This document shows positions 39,473-47,200 of a stretch of 48,954 nt of DNA, piece by piece. Every line of letters starts with the position of its first letter. The first letter of the stretch is position 1. Location of the stretch: positions 1-48,954 of the forward strand of contig NZ_BAAAFZ010000012.1 in NCBI RefSeq assembly GCF_039523795.1. The letters run 5' to 3'. The DNA comes from Craurococcus roseus (GTDB lineage Bacteria; Pseudomonadota; Alphaproteobacteria; Acetobacterales; Acetobacteraceae). The notes beneath the pieces were generated by a model. That model ran no database searches, was not told where the DNA came from, and saw nothing but the letters and a program-made list of their open reading frames with translations. The translations under genes were made by a program, and so were the position numbers.

Positions 39473-41287
39473 TCACGCCTCCTTGGCGGCGAGTGCAACT
39501 TCAGGGAACCACCGCCGCGTGTGCGTCCACGCGTTCAGCAGCGTGACGTGGAACCGCCACATCCTGTCCGGCGTCACCTGCGATTGTCGCTCCAGGTGGT
39601 ATAGCCGCACGCCGCGGTCCACCGCGCAGCGCAGGCCCTTGCGGCGGATGCGCAGGCACAGGTCGGTGTCTTCGAAATCGCCGATGGCGAAGTCCTCGTC
39701 GAAGCCGCCGAGCTCGCGCGCCAAGTCGGCGCGCAGCACCATGCAGGCGCCGGTGACCGCTTCCGCTTCCGCCAAGGCCGGCGCCGCTCCGCGCGGCAGC
39801 CGCCCTTTGCCGGGGTGCATCGGGAACGGCCAGTCGCCGAACTGCGGCAGGCGCTCGAAGGCCATCCCGTCGTGCTGCACCGTGCCGTCCTCGAACAGCA
39901 GCCGGGCGCCGACGACGCCGAGCGACGGGTCGGCGCGCAGGCCCTCCACCATCCGGTCGAGCCAGCCCGGCCCGTCCGGCATCACGTCCGAGTTCAGGAA
40001 GCAGACGAACTCGCCGCGGGCGTGCGCCAAGCCGACGTTGTTGGCCGGCCCGTAGCCGAGGTTCTCTTCCAGGGCGACGACGCGGAAGGGCACGCCGAAG
40101 CGCCGGTGCGCCGAGTGCGCGAGGTCGAGCAGCTCCTGCTTCCGCGCCGGCTCGTCGAGCACGTAGATGAGCTCGTGCGCGGCGAAGTCGTCCTGCGCGG
40201 ACAGGAGCGCGAGCTGGTACAGCACGAAGTCCATGCGCCCGTAGAGCGGCACGATGGCGGAGCAGACGGGTTCGGGGTTGGGCTCGCCGAATTGCACGAC
40301 CGCGCGCGGCCGGGGCCCCGCCAGCCGGGCGCGGTTGATGGCGACCAGGGGCGGGCCGAGCACGCGGTCGAAGGCCGGTGCGATCTCGTCCTGGGCGAGC
40401 CGGACGCTTTCCAGCACGCGCTTGACGGCCGCGTTCCCGCGGAGCTTGGGCGCGGGCAAGCCCTTGTAGCCGACCTCGCCGCCCTTCAGCTCCACCTCGA
40501 CGTGGAGCGGCGCGGCGCTCTCCCCCATGCAGGCGGGCGCGTAGGCCACGAAGCCGCAGCGCGGGTCCGTCACGCCCAAGCGGGCGCCGACATCCTCCAC
40601 CACGTCGGGCCGCGCCGTGCGCAGCCAGCGCTCCGACAGGGGCTCCGAGGCGAGCGCGCCGGAACGGACCCGGACGGCGGCGACGCTTTCCGTCGGGTCC
40701 AGCATCCAACCGACCAGCGCCAGGCCGTCGGGCGGCGCGAGGACGGTTTCGTCCACCTCGAATTGCACCGGGACCGGCAGGTCCGCCAAGGTGTCGTGGC
40801 CGAGGTAGGGCCGCCGCGACAGCAGCCCGAGCAGGCGGGAGCGCTGCCCGCCTTCCGCCGCCAGCAGCAGTTGGCGGGCGCGGGGCAGCAGCTCGGATTC
40901 GCGCAGGTGCACCAGCGGACGGTTGGCGGGCAGGCGCAGGCGGCGCTCGCCCACCCGCACCTCCAGCCCCCGGAAGTTGCCCACCGCCCGCCCGGGCACC
41001 TTGAGGAACGCGACCAGGCCCGTCCCGGCGCCGCCGAGGTCCGGCCGCTCGTGCCAGCAAGTGAACGCCTCGGCCGTGACCCGCGCCTGCTCGAAGTGGG
41101 CGGCGACCGCCCCGTCCCCGTCGCCCCAACGCTCGGCGGACCAGCCGCAGAAGAGCCAACCGCCGGCCGCGGCCGCGTAGCCGAAGAAGTCCACGAAGCC
41201 GTCTTGGGTCTGCGCGGCCGGGGCCTCCGCCGGGCCGGGGCGGGGGGCGGCGGCCGCGTCCATCCGTGTCGCGTGCGGGGGCGCCAT
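39473..41287 (-). CDS. Glycosyltransferase family 2 with N-terminal beta-sandwich modules
   Basis: A 604-aa protein. Residues about 28-120 and 170-260 are two module copies with the G.GW..D...R.D....GF pattern (DGLALVGWMLDPTES, TDPRCGFVAYAP). Residues about 340-590 form a GT2 domain: CSAIVPLYGRMDFVLYQLAL, ENLGYGPANNVGLAHARG, FLNSDVMPDGPGWLDRM and a late FEDTDLCLRIRRKGLR. It resembles rhamnosyl- and other dTDP-sugar transferases. The ATG is three bases after the upstream stop. It lies mid-operon between the PhyH-like and pyruvyltransferase genes. Confidence 0.85.
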   Translation of the reverse strand: MAPPHATRMDAAAAPRPGPAEAPAAQTQDGFVDFFGYAAAAGGWLFCGWSAERWGDGDGAVAAHFEQARVTAEAFTCWHERPDLGGAGTGLVAFLKVPGRAVGNFRGLEVRVGERRLRLPANRPLVHLRESELLPRARQLLLAAEGGQRSRLLGLLSRRPYLGHDTLADLPVPVQFEVDETVLAPPDGLALVGWMLDPTESVAAVRVRSGALASEPLSERWLRTARPDVVEDVGARLGVTDPRCGFVAYAPACMGESAAPLHVEVELKGGEVGYKGLPAPKLRGNAAVKRVLESVRLAQDEIAPAFDRVLGPPLVAINRARLAGPRPRAVVQFGEPNPEPVCSAIVPLYGRMDFVLYQLALLSAQDDFAAHELIYVLDEPARKQELLDLAHSAHRRFGVPFRVVALEENLGYGPANNVGLAHARGEFVCFLNSDVMPDGPGWLDRMVEGLRADPSLGVVGARLLFEDGTVQHDGMAFERLPQFGDWPFPMHPGKGRLPRGAAPALAEAEAVTGACMVLRADLARELGGFDEDFAIGDFEDTDLCLRIRRKGLRCAVDRGVRLYHLERQSQVTPDRMWRFHVTLLNAWTHTRRWFPEVALAAKEA

Positions 41288-41290
41288 GCG

Positions 41291-42406
41291 TCAGACCGCC
41301 AGCAGCGCGCCGGAGTGGTGGCGCACGGTGAAGGTCCCGCCCTCGCCCGCGATGAAGCGGGACGGGCCGAGCCGCGACGGCGCGCAGCAGGCGGTGATGG
41401 CCGCCGCCCCTTCGGGGGCGCGCAGCCGGTGCATGGTGCCTGGCCCCACGAGCACCAGGTCCAGCGGACCGATCTCCACGTGCTCCACCGACAGCGCGTG
41501 CTGCAGGGCGACCTCCACGCCGGCGGCGGCGCCGGCCACCAGCCAGCGCGAGCGGCCGCCCGCCGTGAACTCCGGCAGCTTGTGGCTGTCGCGCGCGACG
41601 TCGAGCAGCACCGGCTCGTTGCCGATGCAGGCGACCACCGCGACGCATTCGGCCGGGGACGGCAACGCCTCGATCGCGCTCGGCTGGACGAAGGCGCCGC
41701 CGCCGCCGCCGCGGGTGAGCGCCGCGCGGTAGATGACCGGGTTGTCGTCCAGCGCCGCGCGGAGGACGCGGAGGGCGACGTCGCGGAACACGACGCCGGG
41801 CAGCGCGCCCAGCAGCCGGTGCGCGGCCTGATCCGACCGCGGGTCGAGCGGGCGCCCGCCCTCGAGCGAGTCGACGAGCGCCAGATCGGCGGCACCGAAA
41901 CCGGTCGGCGCGAGGGCGCTCTTCAACACCACGTAGCCGTCGCCGACTATCGACCTGAGCGCGGGAACGAGGTCGGCGGGCGTCGCGCCCGAGGCGACCC
42001 GCCCGGCGAGCAGCCGCGGGGCGTCCGTTCGGTCGGTCCACAGGCCCCCGAAGACGCTGCGGTGCCTCCCCGCCCCCGGGGAGCGCGCGTGCAAAGCCCG
42101 GAAGTACTCGCCGAAGCCGGTCAGGTTGGTGCGCGGCAGTTCCACGTCGCCGCCTTGCGGCCGGATCGACACGAACGGCAGCGCCTCGGGGTCCAACGCG
42201 TCGTAGAAGGCGATCCGGAAACCGCAACGGCCGTCGCCGAGCCCGGCGGAAGCGAGGTCCGGGCGCGAGAGGTCCGCCGGGGCGTCGCCGATGACGCGGC
42301 CGTCGAGCATGGCTTGCACGACCACGGGGAGGCCCCGGTCGCCGTCGAAGATCCAGCCCGAAGCGCCTTCGACGTCGAGGCTGTCGACCGATCCGCGCAA
42401 GCTCAT
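41291..42406 (-). CDS. Beta-sandwich plus phytanoyl-dioxygenase-like protein
   Basis: A 371-aa protein I do not recognise firmly. Residues 2-75 are the operon's shared module (ASGWIFDGDRGLPVV, GDGRCGFRIAFYD). The rest resembles the phytanoyl-CoA-dioxygenase (PhyH) fold: GDGYVVLKSAL at the start of the domain, DVARDSHKLPE and PLDLVLVGPGTMHRL, the last like the C-terminal GD...H segment. The first H-x-D iron ligand pair is not evident (QPSAIEALPS), so it may be non-catalytic or use a variant site. Its ATG overlaps the GT4 stop (ATGA). It could modify or bind a sugar or lipid in the glycan pathway. Confidence 0.6.
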   Translation of the reverse strand: MSLRGSVDSLDVEGASGWIFDGDRGLPVVVQAMLDGRVIGDAPADLSRPDLASAGLGDGRCGFRIAFYDALDPEALPFVSIRPQGGDVELPRTNLTGFGEYFRALHARSPGAGRHRSVFGGLWTDRTDAPRLLAGRVASGATPADLVPALRSIVGDGYVVLKSALAPTGFGAADLALVDSLEGGRPLDPRSDQAAHRLLGALPGVVFRDVALRVLRAALDDNPVIYRAALTRGGGGGAFVQPSAIEALPSPAECVAVVACIGNEPVLLDVARDSHKLPEFTAGGRSRWLVAGAAAGVEVALQHALSVEHVEIGPLDLVLVGPGTMHRLRAPEGAAAITACCAPSRLGPSRFIAGEGGTFTVRHHSGALLAV

Positions 42407-43800
42407 GCGATTGCTTCCTCTTGGGGTGCCGCGGCAGGCCGGCGCGACTCGAGAAGCCTGCTGTAGAGGCGTCGCGTCGCCCGCGTGGTTTCGCGGAGCG
42501 ACGGCGGTGTGGCCATGGTCGCCTGCAGCGCCGCCAGCCTTTCCGGCTGCGCGGCGAGGCGCTTGAGGAGCGCGGCGAGCGCGTGCGCGGAGCCGGCGCG
42601 GAAATGGAAGCCGTCCAACCCGTCACGCACCTTCTCCGCCATGCCGCCGATGTCGGAGCAGACGACCGGGCGCCGGTTGAGAAGCGCCTCCTGGATGACC
42701 AGGGGCGAGTTCTCCCACCAGACGGAGGGGACGAGCACGGCGTGCGCCGACCGCATCAGTTCGTGCACGCGCGCGTTTTCGTAGGGTCCGCAGTGGCGGA
42801 GGTTCGCCGGCGTGTCCTCGAGGCGCTTCTCGAAAGCCGCGCGGAATTCCGGGGGCTGGCCCGAATAGTCGCCATGCACCTCGATGCGCAGGCCGGCGAC
42901 CCCGTCCTTCTCCAGCAACGCCGCGGCGTCGAACAGGACGTCGATGCCTTTCAGGCGCGAGATCTGGCCGAAAAAGGCGAACACCACCTCGTCGCCGGGG
43001 GCGGGCGGCGGCGACAGGGCGTCGGGGCCCGCTTCGGGCATCCCGTTCTCGATCACGGAGACGGTCGCCGGATCGAGGCCCCACGCGACGTAGCGCTCGG
43101 CCAGGAACCGGCTCGGGGAGACGAAGTGGTCGACCAAGCGGAAGAAGCGTTTGATGTAGAGTTCGCGCAGGAAGAAGTCCTGCTCGGAGCGCTCGGGGAA
43201 GCACCGGGCGCAATCCCGCGGGCCGGAGCGCTCGCACAGGCCGAAACCCGGGCGCTTCACCATTTGGCCGAAGTGGTTGCAGATGGCCAGGTACTCGTGG
43301 AGCGTCAGCACGATCCGCGCGTCGGGCAGAGCGCGGCGGATGCCCAGCAAGGCCTCGACGCCGAAGTTCGTGTAGTGGTGCAGGTGCACCACGTCCGGCC
43401 GTAGCTCTTCGAGCAAAGCTCCCAGCTCGGCGGGGAACTCCGGATCGGGGTTCGCATGGATCCAATGGTCGAAGCCCGTGCCGGTGTAGACGAACTCGTC
43501 TTGGCCGAAGGGCTGCTGGAGGCGCGCGCCCAGCCGCTCCGGGAAGCGGCCGCCGCTCGCGGCGAGGAACCAAGCCTTGACGCCCGGCTCCTCCCTCAAA
43601 GCGCCGTAAAGCTGGTAGGCCGCGATCTCGGCGCCGCCGCGCGAGGCCTTGGGGTGCATGTGCGACAGCACGAGCACGCGCGCTGGCGCTCGCCGCGCCC
43701 TTGCCGCTTGGCGCATGACGCCAGGAACCCGAATCACTTCCGGGACGGCCGGTGCGGCGGGGGCACTTTCGAGTTCCATGTCGCTGGTCGCGCCGCTCAC
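42403..43800 (-). CDS. Glycosyltransferase family 4 protein
   Basis: A 465-aa GT-B retaining transferase. The N-terminal acceptor domain has LVLSHMHPKASRGGAEIAAY, a variant of the G(G)xE motif, and a Cys pattern C-x7-C-x2-C (CERSGPRDCARC) seen in several surface-glycan GT4 proteins. The donor domain has VVFAFFGQISRLKGIDVLFD, a nucleotide-sugar site, and SVWWENSPLVIQEALLNRRP with the EX7E motif. It is the first gene of the minus-strand glycan operon. The start (GTG 43798-43800) lacks a clear Shine-Dalgarno; internal ATGs at codons 8 and 29 are alternatives. Confidence 0.87.
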   Translation of the reverse strand: MSGATSDMELESAPAAPAVPEVIRVPGVMRQAARARRAPARVLVLSHMHPKASRGGAEIAAYQLYGALREEPGVKAWFLAASGGRFPERLGARLQQPFGQDEFVYTGTGFDHWIHANPDPEFPAELGALLEELRPDVVHLHHYTNFGVEALLGIRRALPDARIVLTLHEYLAICNHFGQMVKRPGFGLCERSGPRDCARCFPERSEQDFFLRELYIKRFFRLVDHFVSPSRFLAERYVAWGLDPATVSVIENGMPEAGPDALSPPPAPGDEVVFAFFGQISRLKGIDVLFDAAALLEKDGVAGLRIEVHGDYSGQPPEFRAAFEKRLEDTPANLRHCGPYENARVHELMRSAHAVLVPSVWWENSPLVIQEALLNRRPVVCSDIGGMAEKVRDGLDGFHFRAGSAHALAALLKRLAAQPERLAALQATMATPPSLRETTRATRRLYSRLLESRRPAAAPQEEAIA

Positions 43801-44010
43801 GCCACGGCCGATCGATGGGTGAGGGTCCGTCCGAGGCCGATCCCGCCGACGGGCAGACCGGCGGCTGGACGGGGCGTCTCGGGCGAAGGGGGTTGTGGGC
43901 GCGCAGACGCCGTTGCGCTGGCCAGCCCTTGGGTGGCTTGCGCACGCTGGGCCACGACACCCTGAACCACAACCCTTGGGAGCATCGGGCGACCCCTGCT
44001 AACTCCGCTG

Positions 44011-44039
44011 CGTATACCCAGGGATCGAGACACACACAA
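44011..44039 (-). promoter_or_regulatory. Candidate promoter for the glycan operon
   Basis: The minus strand has TTGTGT (complement of 44034-44039), a 17-base spacer and TATACG (complement of 44011-44016), facing GT4 with a leader of about 200 bases. Spacing is ideal; the boxes are partial matches. Confidence 0.4.
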
Positions 44040-44183
44040 TCGTTAAGTCACATTATCAGGAGATCATAATCCATTATTCCGCACTCGTCACTGAGTCGGG
44101 ATAGCTACTTTATCGGACTCGCAACATACGAGGGCAGCAGAATAAGGAATACCACCGCTGTTCCGACACAATACTACCGGAAC

Positions 44184-44197
44184 CGGCAAGCTTGCCG
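44184..44197. promoter_or_regulatory. 14-bp perfect palindrome upstream of the peroxidase
   Basis: CGGCAAG-CTTGCCG is fully palindromic and flanked by imperfectly complementary sequence. It lies about 20 bases upstream of the candidate peroxidase promoter, where an activator or repressor would bind. As RNA it could also form a hairpin ending minus- or plus-strand transcripts. Confidence 0.45.
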
Positions 44198-44216
44198 TTT
44201 CGGAATCGCTGAAGTT

Positions 44217-44246
44217 TTGTTTACTGGACGTTATTATTTCGATACT
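44217..44246 (+). promoter_or_regulatory. Candidate promoter for the peroxidase gene
   Basis: TTGTTT (44217-44222), an 18-base spacer and GATACT (44241-44246) lie 53 bases before the peroxidase ATG in AT-rich DNA. Both boxes are partial sigma-70 matches. Confidence 0.35.
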
Positions 44247-44299
44247 CGATCTTCCTGCCGCGGTTCCAACTCCGAGACGCGCAGGAAAGAACGGAAAAG

Positions 44300-47200
44300 A
44301 TGGTCGAGCTGGTCAGAAACGATCTCGAGTTCATCCTGAGGCAGATCAAGATCGCCGAAGCGCACTCGGGCGGCACGCCGTTGACGGCAATCCGCGTCGA
44401 CGCCCAGGGCAACGTCGTGACCGACTCCGGCGCGCCGTCCACGCCGGCGATCCCGGCTAACCTCTCCCCCTATGGGCTGCGGACCATCGACGGCAGCTAC
44501 AACAACCTCGTGGAAGGCCGCGAGCAGTGGGGCGCCGCGGACAACCCATTCCCGCGCATCACGCAGCCCGACTACCGCAACGAGGGCGATGACGCGATGC
44601 CGCCGGGCTACGTGCCAGGCAACAACAACGACTACGGCACGCCGGGGAATGTGGTCGACGCCGATCCCCGGATCATATCCAACCTAATCGTTGACCAAAC
44701 CCTGGAAAACCCGGCGGCGATCTACGCGGCGTTGACACACACCGGCGTGACGGGCGCGGCGCTGACACAGGCGCTGAACGAAATCAGGGCCGCCTACGCC
44801 GCGGTGAAGGCCGCGACGACCGAAGAAGCCAGGGCCAGCGCTCAAGCCGCGCTCAACGCCTCCCTCGGCGAACACGGCGTGGAGATGGACGGCAAGAGCG
44901 TCATCATCCCGAACGTGGCGCCGGACGAGGGCCTGTCGGCGCCATACAATGGCTGGTTCACCCTATTCGGCCAGTTCTTCGACCATGGTCTCGACCTGGT
45001 GAACAAGAACGGCGGAACGGTCTTCATCCCGCTCGCCGCGGACGACCCGCTCTACAACCCGGCCAGCCCGCAGACCAACTTCATGGCGCTGACCCGGACC
45101 ACCGGGAACGGCGAGAACACCGTCACCCCTTGGGTCGACCAGAACCAGACCTACACCTCGCACGCCTCGCACCAGATGTTCCTGCGCGAGTACGCGATGG
45201 TGGACGGCAAGCCGCTGGCCACCGGCAAGCTGCTCGAAGGGGACCGCGGCCTCGCCACCTGGGCCGACGTGAAGCAGCAGGCCCGTGAGATGCTCGGCAT
45301 CGACCTGACCGACGCCGACCTGGGCAACATCCCGCTCTTCGCGGTCGACCAGTACGGCGAGTTCATCCGCGGGCCGAACGGCTTCCCGCAGCTCGTGGTC
45401 GGCCTCGGCGCTGACGGCAAGTTCGGCGGCGGCGACGACGTGCTCGTCGAAGGCAACCCCGCGGCCCCGGTCAACCCGGCCGCGGTCGGCGCCTTCCGCA
45501 CCGGCCACGCCTTCCTCGACGACATCGCCCATGCCGCGAAAACGGTGAACGACCGCGGGCAGAAGATGTACGCGGACCACGACGACGCCCCGGGCCTGGG
45601 CGTCACCCTGATCGACAACCCGAACTACGACCCGCTCCTGCCGGTGAGCAGCGCCAACCCGCTGAAGGTCGGCGTCAACCCCGAGTTCAACCCCAACCAG
45701 CCGGTCAGCGCCACGAATCCGCAGTACCTCTCGGCCAGCCGCTTCTACGACGACGAGTTGCTCGACGCGCACTACGTCACGGGCGACGGCCGCGGCAACG
45801 AGAACATCGGCCTCTCGGCGGTCCACCACATCTTCCACTCGGAGCACAACCGCACGGTCGAGCAGGTCAAGGTCCGGGCCGTCGAGTCCGGCGACCTCGC
45901 CTTCCTCAACGAGTGGCTCCTGGTGGACCTGCCGGCCGGCGCCGCGCTGCCGCCGGCGGGCGACGCCGAGGCCATTAAGGCCTTCGCCGCCACCCTTTCC
46001 TGGGACGGCGAGCGCCTGTTCCAAGCGGCGCGCTTCACGACCGAGATGCAGTACCAGCACCTCGTGTTCGAAGAGTTCGCCCGCAAGGTCCAGCCGGACG
46101 TGGACGCCTTCGTCTTCAACCCGTCGGTCGACATCAACCCGGCCATCTTCGCCGAGTTCGCCCACGTCGTGTACCGCTTCGGCCATTCCATGCTGAACCA
46201 GCAGGTCGCAGCCACCGGCGCCGACGGCAGCGACCAGGGGATGGACCTGTTCCAGGCCTTCTTGAACCCCCTCGCCTTCGGGTCGGGCACGGTCAGCCAC
46301 GAGGTCGCGGCCGGCGCCATCATCCGCGGCATGACCAGCCAGGTCGGCAACGAGATCGACGAGTTCGTCACCGACGTGCTGCGCAACCAGCTCGTCGGCA
46401 TCCCGCTCGACCTCGCGGCGCTGAACATCGCCCGCGGCCGCGAAACCGGCATCCCGTCGCTGAACGAGGCCCGCGCCCAGTTCAAGAGCGCCGCGAACGG
46501 CGACACCCAGCTCGACCCTTACACGAGCTGGCTCGACTTCGCGCTGAACCTCAAGAACCCGGCATCCATCGTCAACTTCGTCGCGGCCTACGGCACGCAC
46601 GCCACCATCACGGGCGCCGCCACCGTCGAGGCCAAGCGCGAAGCGGCGATGAAGCTGGTCTTCGGCGACCCCTCGCTGAACGAGGCCGACCGCCAAGCCT
46701 TCCTCAACGGCACGGGCCTCTACGCGGACAAGCTGGGCGGCCTCGACGACGTCGACCTCTGGGTGGGCGGCCTGGCCGAGAAGAAGATGGCGTTCGGCGG
46801 GATGCTGGGCTCTACCTTCTCCTTCATCTTCGAGCTCCAGCTCGAGAACCTGCAGAACGCCGACCGCTTCTACTACCTCTCGCGCGTCCAGGGCCTGAAC
46901 CTGCTCAACGAGCTGGAGAACAACTCGCTGGCCAAGATGGTGCTCAACAACACCGATCTCGGCGAGACGGGCTATGCCCTCCCCGGCGACATCTTCTCGG
47001 TGCCCGACCACGTCGTGTACCTCGACCGCGCCCAGCAGGCGAGGTTCGGGCACGTCGACCCGCAGCACGACAACCCGTTCCTCGAGGCCGTCTCCAAGAT
47101 GGTCGAGCGAAGGGACACCAACGGCGACGGGGTCGACGAGTACGTCCGCATCAACAGCAACGACCACTTCCTGATCCAGGGCACCGACGGCGACGACCAC

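Larger units (their letters stand above)
43801..44299. other. Divergent control region between glycan operon and peroxidase
   Basis: A 499-base gap. The part nearer the GT4 gene is GC-rich; the part from about 44020 to 44270 is strikingly AT-rich. It contains candidate promoters in both directions and a 14-bp palindrome, and no convincing gene. An 80-codon minus-strand frame (44039 down to 43797) that overlaps the GT4 start by a GTGA is low-complexity and unsupported. Confidence 0.6.

Noticed and set aside
43797..44039. 80-codon minus-strand ORF overlapping the GT4 start by GTGA
   Set aside because: It is low-complexity, lacks a Shine-Dalgarno and contains the candidate promoter -10. It is more likely leader DNA.
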